This document shows positions 39,298-51,479 of a stretch of DNA of 64,000 bases, in pieces. The DNA is from Glebionis coronaria (taxonomy: Eukaryota > Streptophyta > Magnoliopsida > Asterales > Asteraceae). The stretch covers positions 32,446,255 through 32,510,254 of the forward strand of contig CM046877.1 of assembly GCA_025667525.1 (NCBI GenBank). Reading direction: 5' to 3'. Under the pieces are notes generated by a model. It had not been told where the DNA came from. It ran no database searches and saw only the letters and a program-made list of their open reading frames with translations. Position numbers and translations under genes: made by a program. Positions within the stretch are counted from its first letter, which is position 1, and every line of letters starts with the position of its first letter.

Positions 39298-42200
39298 GAC
39301 AACATCAACAGTTGGTGCAGAATAATGAAACAGCCAGTAAAAAAAGACGTATACAAAATCTCACAGAAACAAGTAAGCTAATAAATTAAACAAACAGAAT
39401 ATTTTATCTTTTGTTTTATCCTAATATGTCACTAATTTTTTATTTAATTCATTTAACTAAATTTTACAAAAATACCAAAATAATGCACAGCAAGTGAAAT
39501 GCCAGACATAGCATTTCGAGTGAGAGGTCGTCCTCCAAAGATCCAGAACAAAACACGTAAGACAAATGCAAAACTTATAACATTAAAATTTTGTTGTAAA
39601 AAAAAATTACAACAACTTTGTTGTTTTATTTGAAGCAGCCACAATTGATGGACAACCTCCTACCCGTAGAGAACAACCCAGACACAAGCATCAGGTAAAC
39701 CTATTGCGTATCTTAATTGATACTTTTATGTATTGTTCTATAAAAATATGTTCACATATAATTTCTCTAATTTATATCATAATATGTTTTTGTTGTTTAA
39801 TCATATTATTATGTCACTAATTATTGTTTTACCTAATCCAACCAAATGTTACAAAAATTTAAAAAAAAGGCACAGCAGGTGCAATGCCAGCCATAGCACT
39901 TCGAGTAAGAAGTTATCCTCCAAAGATCCAAAACATAAAAAAAGGAACAGCAGGTGCAATGCCAGACATAGCACTTCGAGTGAGAGGTCGTCCTCCAAAG
40001 ATCCAAAACAAAACACGTAAGACAAATTCAAAAATTATAATACAAGTTTTTGAAAATAAAAAAATTAAATAATTAACAACTTTATTGTTTTATTTGTAAA
40101 ACAACCACAACTGATGGACAACTTCCTCCCCTTAGAGAACATCCTCCAACACAAGCACGTAAAGCTATTTAATATCTTAATTGATACTTTTATATATTGT
40201 TCTATAAAAATATCATAATATGTTACTAAATTTTGTTTTAATACACTATACCAAATATTACATAAATACTCTTCTTTTGTTTGTAACAGCCACAACCGAT
40301 GGAAAGTGTACTCCCAGTAAAGCACAACCTCCAATAGAAGCTGGTAAAGTTATTCCATACCTCAAGTTATAATTTTATGTATGGTTGAATAAAAATATGT
40401 CAACATTTATGATTAATTTAACTTTGTACAACTAAAAAAAAACCAAAACAAGGTTCAACAAGCGGAATAACAGACATAGCACTTCGAAGGGTCGGACGTC
40501 CTCCAAACAGCAAAAACAAAATATGTATGACAAATACCATTAATAATTATTTTAATACGTAAACTTTTAGCTATAATTTTTTTAACATGTCTAAATGAAA
40601 CAGATAACGAGCCTCCTTCTCGCAAATCAGAAAGGATGAAAGACCAAAAAAAAAATGGGAAATAACTCATTTGCTGGAATATCCCATGGTATAAACAGTG
40701 AATAACTATTGAACAAAATATAAAAACAAAAACTTAACTTTATTTTTGATAATTACAGAATACCACGACAATGGAGATCCAATTTATAGATGCACATCAT
40801 GTGACGCACTCTTGTGGCATGCTGAAAGTATTATTGGAAATACGCATGGAAACACAGATTCATTTTCACTATGTTGTGGCAGAGGAAAGGTAAAATTGAC
40901 AAACGAAGTAGACAAACCTCCACAATTGTTGATGGAACTTATTAGTGGAGATCACCCAAAGAGCAACACATTCATTGATAATATCAGACGTTATAATTCA
41001 ATGTTTTCATTTACATCTCTTGGGGCAAAACAAGACATGTCCATTACCGATGGTCGTGGTCCATACTGTTACAGGATACAGGGTGAAAATTACCATAGAA
41101 TGGGTACTTTACTGCCGGAAGAAGGAAAACCTCCAATGTTTTCACAACTTTATATTTACGACACACAAAACGAGATTCAAAACAGGATCGACTCTATAAG
41201 GTATGATAGAATTATAACTATAATAATTTATACAGCTAAATATTATAATACTTTTTTATATTTGCGTCTACAGCAATGAACAATCAACATCCACAAAAAA
41301 CCATGTTATTGACCACCAGCTAACTGTGGATTTACACGACATGCTTGACGAAATAAACCCATTGGTTGGTCAATTCCGAATGGCTGGTGAACGGTTAGCC
41401 ACTTCAACTCAGGATGAAAATTTAAAGCTAAAGCTTATTGGAACAAGAACACGAGACGGAAGGGATTATAACCTGCCCACGGCTTCCGAGGTTGCGGCTC
41501 TAATTGTAGGGGATTTTGACTCAACAACTAATGAACAGGACATCATTCTACACATGCAAGAGGGTGGTGTAAAACGAATTAGTGAATTACATCCTTCATA
41601 TATTGCACTACAATATCCATTGCTATTTCCGTACGGTGAAGATGGATACTGGACTGACATATACCATTACGGAGTGACTGACGAAACATAAACAAAAAGA
41701 AGAACAAGGGTGACAATGCGCGAGTACTTTGCATATCGTTTACAAGAAAGACCAAACGTTATTTCAATGTTATTGAAATCAAGGAGACTATGTCAGCAAT
41801 TTATAGTGGACGCCTAAACTATGATCGAGCGTGAAAGAATGTCATACATAAAGAACCAACAAAATGATTTAAGGAGCGAAACATACAACAATTTAGCTCA
41901 AATGGCGGAGGAAGAAGATTCAGGAGTAAAGCTACGAGGAAAAAGTTATGTATTGCCATCATCATTTAGCGGAAGCCCAAGGTATATGATGCAAAATTAT
42001 TTAGACGCCATGACAATTTGCAAAGTCTATGGATACCCCGACCTGTTCATAACATTCACCTGCAACCCAAATTGGCCGGAAATTGCACGTTTTGTAAACC
42101 ACCATGGTTTGAAATCAGAAGATCGACCAGACGCAATAACAAGAGTATTCAAACAAAAACTCGACAACCTGATGAGAGATTTCAAAGACAAACACTACTT

Positions 42201-45200
42201 TGGACGACTTAAAGCAGGTCAGAACATCGTATTTTAATTTATTCTTTATTATTACCAAACAAGTTTTGAAAATTAAACAAAAACAACTGAAGAATTTTAT
42301 TTAAAACAGCGGTATACACAGTTGAGTTTCAAAAAAGAGGCCTGCCACACACACACATATTGCTTTTTTTGGAAGAACAAGACAAGATCACAACTGCAGC
42401 ACAGATAGACAAGTATATTTCATCTGAAATACCCGACAAAAATGAAGACCCAGAATTGTATCAAATCGTCACTGATCATATGATGCATGGTCCGTGTGGT
42501 GCTGACAGACCAAGTTGTCCGTGCACAGTAAAAAACAAATGCACAAAAAAATTCCCAAAACAGTTCAACGATACGACATTCATTGACAAAAGTGGTTACG
42601 CAATTTACAAAAGAAGAAATGACGGGTCAACAATAGAAAAAACTGGAACAGAATTGCATAATGGATATGTGGTACCGTACAACCCAGGTTTGTTGCGACG
42701 TTACCAGTTACACATAAACGTGGAATGGTGCAACCAAGTATCCTCGATAAAGTACCTATTTAAATATATAAATAAGGGACCAGACAGAGTAACAGCTGCT
42801 CTAGAGGATGAAGATGTTAACGAAATAAAAGATTACTATGATTACCGGTATCCATCAGCATGCGAGGCGGCTTGGAGAATCTACGGATTTGACATACATT
42901 ACAGATTCCCGCCGGTTGAAAGACTACCCTTTCACTTGCCTGGAGAACAAACAGTTATATTCCACGCAAGCGACAACATAGATTATACACTGGACAACGC
43001 ATCCGTCAACGAAAGCAAATTTACTGCATGTATGGAATTAAACAAGAGAGACGAGGACGCCAGAAAACTGCTTTACCATGAAATTCCAAAACATTATGTT
43101 TGGAGACAAGAAGAAAGGATTTGGCTACCAAGACAGAAAGGTACATGTATCGGTCGCGTACATCATGTACCTCCATCATTTGGAGAATTATTCTACTTAC
43201 GAGTACTGCTCAACAAGGTTAGAGGCGCACGTGAATGGAAGGAATTTAAGACATATGATGACGTAATTTACCCAACATACAAGGTCGCTTGCCAGGCACG
43301 TGGATTGTTAGAGGATGACAAAGAATATATAGACGGATTAATCGAAGCAAGCCTATGGGGATCGGGAAACTATTTGCGTACATTCTTTGTCATGCTAATT
43401 ATGACAGAAACCATGTCTCGGCCGGAGATTGTGTACGAAAAAACATTTGAACTGTTGGCGGCCGACGTATTACATGTTGAGCGAGTAAAGCGAAACGATC
43501 CAGGTATGTAATAAATAATCACTACTTATCTTTATATATACATAAAAAATTAAATACGTTGCTACTAAAGCCACAAAAATACTCTACAAAACATGATCTC
43601 AAACCAATAACAATTGAACAACCTCATTTAAAACAGGTTTGGAGCTTTCAGATATACAAAGGAAAAACATTTGCCTCACATATATCGAACACATGCTCCT
43701 TTGTAACAACAAAAGTTTAAGGCAGATACCAAACATGCCATACCCAAACGAAATGTACACGATGGCAAATTATAACAGGCTGATCACCGACGAGCTGAGA
43801 TACAACAAAGTTTCGTTACGTGAAGAACATAAAAGACTCTACAAAACATTGACGGGTGAACAAAAAGGTATATACAAAACTATAATGGAATCTGTTAAAG
43901 GTGACAGAGGAGGCATGTTTTTTGTTTACGGATACGGAGGCACTGGCAAGACATATCTCTACAAGACTCTGTCTGCTGCCTTAAGGTCGGAAGGGGAAAT
44001 AGTGTTAAACGTGGCATCAAGCGGAATTGCAACACTTTTGTTAGAAGGCGGAAGAACTGCCCATTCCAGGTTTGCTATTCCAATCAACGTTGTTGACGAT
44101 TCAATTTGTCATATACCAGCACAAAGCGAGCTAGCTAAGTTGATTAAAAAGTCAAAACTAATAATATGGGATGAGGCACCGATGACGCACAGACATTGCT
44201 ATGAAGCATTCGATAGAACCCTAAAAGATATATGCAGAGAAGACATATCCCAACCTTCTGATAAGGTATTTGGCGGAAAAGTAGTCTTATTTGGTGGAGA
44301 TTTCCGCCAAATCTTACCTGTTGTTACAAACGGAACAAGACAAGACGTGGTACACGCATCAATTAATTCGTCAAACCTGTGGCGACATTGCAACGTTATG
44401 CGTATCACAGTTAACATGAGGTTAGGATCGGGTAAAAATGAATCCGAAAAAAAAGAAATCCAAGACTTTGCAAATTGGATATTAAGCATTGGAAACGGAA
44501 CAATCGGTGGAAAAAATAACGGAGAATCAACCGTAGAATTCCCAGAAGATATGTTGATACCTGATTCAGACGATCATATTGGATCAATTATTAGAGAAAC
44601 TTATCCTAATTTGATCCAAAATCTGTACGAGCCAACATTCTTTCAAGAGAAAGCCATTCTAGCACATACACACGCGCTTGTGGATATGGTCAACGATCGA
44701 ATGCTACAACTTCTACCAGGAGACGAAAAAACATACGATAGTTCAGACACAATTGGCATTATAGATTTGAACACAAATTTTAATGAGTCACTTTATACAG
44801 CTGATTTTCTTAATAGCATTAGAGTTGCAGGCATTCCACAACATACCTTGAAATTGAAAATAGGAGCTCCAGTTATGTGCATGCGCAACATAGACCAAAG
44901 AGCAGGATTATGCAACGGAACAAGACTACAAATACAAAGGATGGGAGTAAACATAATTGAAGCAAAAATTATATCCGAAGGAAGTGTTGGTACTGTTTGT
45001 GCAATACCACGTATGATCCTTACCCCTTCTGATACTAAGATGCCATTTAAATTAAACCGTAGACAATTCCCAGTTGCATTGTGTTTTGCAATGACTATAA
45101 ACAAAAGTCAAGGACAAACATTGACGCAAGTAGGACTATTTCTTCAACGTCCGGTTTTCTCACATGGACAACTATACGTGGCTGTATCAAGAGTCAAAAG

Positions 45201-45297
45201 TAGAAAGGGATTGAAAATTCTATGTTGCGACGAAGACGGAAAATATGAAAAATCAACAACAAATGTTGTCTACAAAGAAGCTTTGTTTCGCATATGA
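39298..45297 (+). pseudogene. Helitron Rep-helicase with two premature stops
   Basis: This is the Helitron transposase: a rolling-circle (HUH) nuclease fused to a Pif1-type helicase. N-terminal small exons (39298-39372, the AT-hook array to 40524, about 40604-40688) lead to the main exons 40759-41200, 41274-42217, 42310-43503 and 43637-45297. The Rep part shows the HUH motif in KRGLPHTHILLF and the two-tyrosine motif YLFKYINK, plus a C-rich zinc-finger-like CGADRPSCPC segment. The helicase shows Walker A GYGGTGKTYL, Walker B IIWDEAP, GDFRQILPV and the last motif YVAVSRVKSRKG. Exon frames join cleanly. Two in-frame TAA codons, 41689-41691 and 41818-41820, break the protein between the N-terminal and catalytic Rep regions, although both catalytic halves are otherwise open. 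A third helicase-lacking isoform is not indicated. It follows the RPA-like gene on the same strand. Confidence 0.88.
39491..40524 (+). repeat. Array of duplicated mini-exons encoding AT-hook-like peptides
   Basis: Exon type A occurs at 39491-39556 (66 nt), 39876-40016 (141 nt, two units fused) and 40453-40524 (72 nt); each length is a multiple of three. Their peptides share MPDIAFRVRGRPPKIQNK, with VRSYPPKIQN in the first fused unit and RRVGRPPNSKNK in the last. RGRP flanked by basic residues is the core of the AT-hook, which binds the minor groove of AT-rich DNA. Exon type B (39639-39694, about 40100-40155, 40290-40343) encodes T-DG-PP peptides and alternates with A. The second B copy has CAACC where the others have CAGCC, so its splice acceptor is lost. 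Confidence 0.75.
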
Positions 45298-45422
45298 GGT
45301 AAAAAAAACTTAACATTGTTTACTTCATAATAATAATCAAACGTACGTGTAATTGTATTATTCAGTATTTACTTAAATTTTAATTTAAATACTATATTTA
45401 TTACTATTTCTTGATGTCATAG

Positions 45423-45427
45423 GTTAC
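45423..45427. other. Target site duplication GTTAC (left)
   Basis: GTTAC directly precedes the 5' LTR and recurs directly after the 3' LTR at 56453-56457. Five bases is the usual duplication for LTR retrotransposons. Confidence 0.9.
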
Positions 45428-48223
45428 TGATAAGTGTGAAAACACTCATCAATAATGATCCATAAATCACTCAAAACACAGTCAAATACATTATTTTAAC
45501 TGTTAAATATCAGAATTATGCGTGTATTTGCGTTTCATGTGTTTTCAGGTAAAAAGATACATTTTTGAGCAAAGATGCGTTTTCAAGGACTTATTTGATG
45601 AAAAGACGAAGAAAAGGACGAAAGAGCTTTCAAGGACCTTATTTGCCACTATTTCAAAGATCGAGGGCTTAAGTTGAAATTTCTGAAGAAACAAAGGATG
45701 AAAAAGCTTTTACTTTAAAGGTTTTAAAAACATTTGAAAAGAAGTGAAAAATGAAGGACTTAAAAGAAACAATGGAAAGTTAAAGTTTATTAACTTGGTC
45801 ATTGACCAATATTCGGTCAAACCTCCACACACGTCTTCTTCATCCTTCAAGAGAGAGAAACAGCCGACTTATAACTCTTTCCACCATCACACCTGCAATC
45901 GAGTATCAAGCACGATCCATGAAGTTTCAGCCGAAGATTACAACTAGAAAAAGACTCCTCTTGTTCTCCTCTACAATACGGTACCATTTAATTAGACCAG
46001 GAGTTGAAGATGAAGAAACCCCCAAATGAGTTGAAGATGAAGAACGAGTTTAAACCTCGTATTTAATACGTGGCAATTACTGATTGGATAGAACACGTCA
46101 TCCCACTCCTCACTCGACGGCTATAAAAGAAGACGAAGGGCTTCATTTCTGGCGGTTAGCTTAGGTGTTAGTTACACATAGTAGTTAGGATAGTTAGTTA
46201 GTTAGTTTACTTTTCTTTCATCTTTCTTGTTTAAATTTGTAACTGAATCAGTTTAATCTTGTAACTGTTTAGTTTTTTTTTCCTGCCATTAATGAAAGTG
46301 AAGCTTTTGATATATGTTTTTCTTCTCCTGCTTTCATGAATCTGTTTTGATATAGTTACTGTACACGGTTTTGAGTTACTTATCTACTTTTTGATTCAAT
46401 TTGTTCATAAGATCTCACCTTTAAATCTGCTTATATTCTCGATTTAGTTTGTTAAAACAGTCATGTTTTCAATTTGTTCTTAAGATTCTTTTAATTTTCT
46501 ATTTTCTTTAAAAACAGTCACTGTTCACATGATAATAGAAGTAAAACCTGTTAATGTCAGTTACTGTTACTAATCACGTAATAATAGAAGTTTGTTAAGG
46601 AAGTTGAGAATCGAGCATTAAGGATTTCATAGTTATTGTTCACCGTTAGAGTTGGTGTTATTACAGTAAAGTTTTCGATATGTATCAGGGATTTCAGCAG
46701 GATAAGACGTGTTTTGGCTTTGTTCTAGTTTCGCAGATATTTGGATTTGCTGAAGTATTTGTTTTGGTTTGAGCTCAATAGACAATAGTTGTTCATTAGC
46801 TTAAGATAAGCACCATTACTAGCGTTAAACATTCTTTCGTTATTGCTGTACTCTAGTTTCAATTTAGGACAACAAAAGTTCGATTCGGTTAGGAGATTTG
46901 TGCAGATTAGTTCTGCGAGGTGGATTAGTTTTAGCTAGAAAATAGCTTAATCAGATCTGTTGAGATGGCGATTTGTTCATCTAGTTTTCAGGTTCGAGCC
47001 TTTGATTTGTTTCAGCTGAAACGTATTATTACAAGAGTTTTTAGAGTTCAATCCAATTACTTTTAGTCCTTGCAGGTTTCAGTATAGATAGCATATATTT
47101 TGGTTTCTTGTTTCGATTTGCTTTTGCAGGTATACGATTTCTACAATTGATGGAGTTGAGTAGATGTAGAATGGATTCAGACTGCGAATAGTTTCTTTTC
47201 GATGTTATGGTTATAGCAGATGAGTTTCGATTCCAGTTTATAGGTGTAGCTTCGTTTTCAGTATTAGTTACAAGGCAACTCAGCGTTGACCTTCGACTTC
47301 AAAGGACTAGGCCTGGATGTGCAGGTCAAGCGTGAATTCAATTTTCTGCATTCCTTTTAGAATAATCTGTTAGTTCTTAATTGTAGTGTAATCGTTAGTG
47401 TAAATTTGTTCAATATGCTTATTTTCATAGTTTGTAAATCTGTTTTGAGTTGGATCGCTCAGTTTGTATTACTAGTAGTTTGATTTTGTTTCATAGTTGT
47501 TAAACTGTGATTAGAATTATAGCTTTAGTGATCGTCAGTTAATACTTTTTCTTGCTGAAATAATAGTAATGGATTAGGACTGTTTGATGTTAAAGTCAAA
47601 ATAGGATAGCAGCTTTATAAAGATTGGTAAAAGTCATAGTAAGAATACGTTATGTGGTGTATTTCATGATAAGGAATTGAGATTAGTTTAGTTAGTTGTC
47701 ATTTTCAGCCCTTCATTGTTATAGTAGTCGTTGCACTTACAGTCCTTGTTTGGTAGATTAGATGATGGCCTCGTTAAGTTCTATTTGTTAGTTAGTAGGA
47801 CCGTTAGTTTGATGTAATTAGGTTTAGGCTATGGATTTACTTACTGGGCTTGTTTGTTTATTAGACATGACTTGATAATCAGTAGTGTTTTAACTAGTTA
47901 GGAATAGATTTGGTATATTAATATGTTTTATAAAATTTTCTTTTAGTTTTATCTTTTGTATTTTGCAATTCAAATTCGTAGCTTAGACTTGTATTTTACA
48001 TTTTTAGATTTCGTGCGTTTTAATTGTAGTAAGTGCAATATGTTGTAGTGTAGTACGGATACGTATATAGCTATATTTTTACATTTTTTTTACATGCTTT
48101 ATGTGCCAAGTAGATTAGATTCCAAACAAGTTCTTTTAACCAAAAACAATTAAGTCGAGCTTAAGATTGTTATATCAATTCAAATCGAGCTGAGAAGACA
48201 ACTACACTAAAAACGAAATATTA
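45428..48223 (+). mobile_element. 5' LTR (2796 bp)
   Basis: Runs from TGATAAGTGTGAAAACACTC to AACGAAATATTA. A TATA box, CTATAAAAG, lies at 46121-46129 and AATGAAAG-rich sequence follows about 160 bp later, matching an LTR promoter and R region. Short ORFs inside are present in both LTRs and are not genes. Compared with the 3' LTR I noted about ten single-base differences by eye. Confidence 0.93.
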
Positions 48224-48225
48224 AA

Positions 48226-48240
48226 TGGCGCCGCTGCCGG
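48226..48240 (+). other. Primer binding site, tRNA-Asp type
   Basis: TGGCGCCGCTGCCGG starts two bases after the LTR. It matches the complement of the plant tRNA-Asp 3' end at all but one base (the usual form has GTTGCC). This is typical of Athila/Tat-lineage gypsy elements. Confidence 0.85.
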
Positions 48241-49118
48241 TTCTTTTCGTGAAGATTAACGATTTCGAGTGAGACGATTGGATTTTGGGATCCGTTCACT
48301 TTGTGAACGTTATTTTTTACGTATTATAAATCAAAAAGATAAAAAAAATCAAAAAGATAAAAATACAAAAAAATAGAAAATCACAAAAATCAATTCTTTT
48401 CCTAAAGAATTGAACCAAAAAAATAAAAAATCCAAAAAGTAATCTTTTTCCTAAAAGATTACACCCAAAAATATATATATTATATCGGTTTTCATCGTTT
48501 TTTTTACGTACATATAGTATTTTTCTTAAAAAAAAAATCAAATAAATACAAAAATATTTTTGATATATTATTATATGTAAATAAGTATACGTAGATACGA
48601 ACAACCAATCCACATATCTTCCATAAGTATTGCCGAGGCAATACACCGTGTTGAGGGGCGTTCCGGTCCTTGACACGTGTATCGATCAAACACAATAAAG
48701 CAAGAATAGATAAATACTTCCAATTGGCAATAATTCAAAGAATACAAACTACTAAAGTGAATAGATAGGCGACGTGCTATAAAATGCCGTCTAAGGGTCA
48801 ATAGGTACTTAAGTGCTTCGCGCCACCTAACCCCCCGTTCACTAGTGCATATTCTAAGAAGGAAGGCTTGATTGGGGGTCTTGCACCCAAGTAGTAATTA
48901 TATATATATTTTCTTGTGGATATTTTATATCAAACCTCGAGGGAGATAATCTCTTCTCTCTCAAAAGTCGACCGAGGGCTACTCCCTCATTCCTCGTGTT
49001 TACTTACACGTGTACTCGCACACGTGTAAACATACCACCTTTGGTGTATTACTTCCTTCCCAGAGGAAGCTTTTAAACGTCATTATACTTGTATATACAT
49101 TCGGCCACCTTGTTAAAC
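48241..49118 (+). other. Leader of the LTR retrotransposon
   Basis: Untranslated leader with low-complexity AAAAATC-type repeats at 48330-48480, where near-identical words flank AAAGAATT and AAAGATTA. No ORF is credible here. Confidence 0.5.
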
Positions 49119-51476
49119 ATGGATACTCGTTCCATGTTGGAGATTTTGCAACAACGATCCGCCAACGCTAATTATTCGCCTTGTTCGACTTGTGGTGGTC
49201 CACGCGATACTTATTTATGTGATCAAAATAATGGCTATTATGGGGAGAGATATGCTTACAATGGAACCGAGAACCCTAATTTTCGACCTAACATTCAAAT
49301 GGACTACACTTGTAATGACTATATGGGCTATTCCGGTTTTTCATCACAACCTCCACCATCATTTCATGATCAAACCTTTAATGTGCCATACCAAAACCAA
49401 GGATTTTCCAATTATGAAGGTTTTCAAAACAATGAAAATTTTCAAGGCTATAATCAAGAAACCTTTCATAATCAAGGATTTTCAAACAATGAAGGCTTTC
49501 AAAATGATGAGAATTTTCCATGCCATAATCAAGACACCTTTCAAGATCAAGGGTTTTCACATTCGACCATTTTGCCACACATGGATACTCGTCCTATTTT
49601 GGAGATATTACACGACGAGAAATATCGAGCTATGTATGGGCCTTGTGCGACTTGTGGAGGATCGTATAGTGAAAATAATTGTCAACGATATGCGGTTAAT
49701 TATGATCAAGGGTTTGATGAGAATTTTCAAAATCAAGAATTTTTAAATCAAGACGATTTTCAAAATGAAGAAAATTTTCAGAGTCCTAATAGAAAAACCG
49801 TTAACAATCAAGGCATTTATCATTTCTTGAGTAAAGACGCTTTTAATATGGTAATGCAAGCACTTGAGACAATGCAAGAGTCAACTGATCCGAAAATCTT
49901 AGGCTTGAGCACGTACATCTTGCAAAACATGAGACCGAACGATGCTTTACCTGATGATGAGCCTTCTTTGAGAGTAGATGTTAAGGATGATACACTTAGT
50001 GATCTTCCTATTATAGACCCTTCCATCTCTCCACCGACTATACTTGAGCCATACACACCTTCATCACCTTTACCTCACATGGGACCCACCGACTCTTTCA
50101 CCATGGGGGACGAGCCTCTTAGCACTAATACAAACACCGATTCGGATGAATTAACCTTTTCTAGTGTTGAGAACCTTATTCCAATCCAAAAAGAGCTTGA
50201 GTGTGTTTCCAATGAACCATATGATGAGCTTTGTGTTGATACCTCTTCTCCTCATGATCACATTGAGATTTTATCACATATTGACCTTCATGCTACTACT
50301 AGTGATTTTGGTGATTTTGATCTTGATGAATTGTTTAAAGAAAGGGATAATGAGATTGAGGAAGAGTTTGTGAAAGACTTTCCACAAATGGAGGATGATG
50401 ATTGTGATTCTAGTGATGCGTCTTATGCTATATCATCCAATGATTTGTCTTGTCAAGATAACCTTCCTAATTTGGATGAAGAGTTTGCTCCTATAGGGAA
50501 TATGGATCCTTCTCCTCTCCCACCTTCTGATTCTTGTGATGAAACCTTTGATGATCCTTATGATAGTGATGAGTCCTTTACATCTGATGATGAATCCATG
50601 TCCTCTATGACTCCTTCACCTATTCCTCTAAGTGATTTTGTGATGCATTCGAATTCTTTTATTGAAACATCATTTGATAACCCACTTTTCCATCATGATG
50701 AAGAAACCAATGAGGATTTTAGTGATGATGAACCTTCTCTTTGTGATACACCAATATATGATGATTATAGTGATAATGAGTTTTCCACTTGTAAATCTCC
50801 ATTTTTTGATGATCACACTTCCTTGAGTTTTAAGGAGTCACCAATCTTTGACAAACCAATCTATGATTCCTATAGTGATGAGGAGGGGTCTATCATTGAT
50901 GAGAATGAGGAGATTCTAAAGACTGAAAGATTGCTTAGTGAAGATGAATTGATAGATAAACAAATTGAAGATTATCTTAAGAGAGATGATATTGTGGTTG
51001 ATACATCTTCTTCTAATTGGGACGAGGATATTCGTCTTATTGAGTACATGCTTTTTGGGACCCTAGAGCCTACACCTTCTCCACAAGACACTATTAATCT
51101 TGATCCTCCTTTTACTATGCCTTCTATGGAAGATTACCCACCTTTTAATGATGATGAGGAGCCTAACATGGACATAATTGTTATGAATGTTTTGATACCT
51201 ACACCTTCATTGTCTCATGATGCTTTGATATCTAAGGGGGAATCTTATATGACAGATACAAGTTCATCTCCTTATTTTCCCATGAAGGGAAAGGTTTTTG
51301 ATCCTGGGATACGTAAATTTGGGAAACATTGGTTTTCATCTAGTCCACTTAAGAATGTGATTTCGATTGATCTGGGCTTTTCGTATGAGTTTAATTTGGT
51401 GATGCTACTTACTTTGGAGTTGTTCACTTGTCGAGATGGAAACTATGTATTTGATCCTGGGGTGCTTCCTATTTGA
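49119..51476 (+). CDS. Large acidic ORF of the non-autonomous retrotransposon
   Basis: ATG 49119 opens 785 codons with no stop, in an element of which the rest is non-coding. The N-terminal third contains a duplicated module: MDTRSMLEILQQ followed by PCSTCGG, then about 160 residues later MDTRPILEILHD followed by PCATCGG. Between the two are Asn/Gln/Phe-rich repeats (NQGFSNYEGFQNNENF and variants). The middle is strongly acidic and Ser/Pro-rich (Asp/Glu runs such as FSDDEPSLCD), and the end has a short hydrophobic stretch near SYEFNLVMLLTLELF. I see no gag zinc knuckle (CCHC), protease or polymerase motif. It may be a diverged gag-like or accessory protein. The intact frame agrees with the youth of the insertion. 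Function unknown. Confidence 0.7.
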   Translation: MDTRSMLEILQQRSANANYSPCSTCGGPRDTYLCDQNNGYYGERYAYNGTENPNFRPNIQMDYTCNDYMGYSGFSSQPPPSFHDQTFNVPYQNQGFSNYEGFQNNENFQGYNQETFHNQGFSNNEGFQNDENFPCHNQDTFQDQGFSHSTILPHMDTRPILEILHDEKYRAMYGPCATCGGSYSENNCQRYAVNYDQGFDENFQNQEFLNQDDFQNEENFQSPNRKTVNNQGIYHFLSKDAFNMVMQALETMQESTDPKILGLSTYILQNMRPNDALPDDEPSLRVDVKDDTLSDLPIIDPSISPPTILEPYTPSSPLPHMGPTDSFTMGDEPLSTNTNTDSDELTFSSVENLIPIQKELECVSNEPYDELCVDTSSPHDHIEILSHIDLHATTSDFGDFDLDELFKERDNEIEEEFVKDFPQMEDDDCDSSDASYAISSNDLSCQDNLPNLDEEFAPIGNMDPSPLPPSDSCDETFDDPYDSDESFTSDDESMSSMTPSPIPLSDFVMHSNSFIETSFDNPLFHHDEETNEDFSDDEPSLCDTPIYDDYSDNEFSTCKSPFFDDHTSLSFKESPIFDKPIYDSYSDEEGSIIDENEEILKTERLLSEDELIDKQIEDYLKRDDIVVDTSSSNWDEDIRLIEYMLFGTLEPTPSPQDTINLDPPFTMPSMEDYPPFNDDEEPNMDIIVMNVLIPTPSLSHDALISKGESYMTDTSSSPYFPMKGKVFDPGIRKFGKHWFSSSPLKNVISIDLGFSYEFNLVMLLTLELFTCRDGNYVFDPGVLPI

Positions 51477-51479
51477 AAA

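Noticed and set aside
45744..46029. Short ORFs present at 45744-46029 and again at 53973-54258
   Set aside because: They lie at the same position in both LTRs, within the promoter-proximal part, and have no homology; they are repeat copies, not genes.
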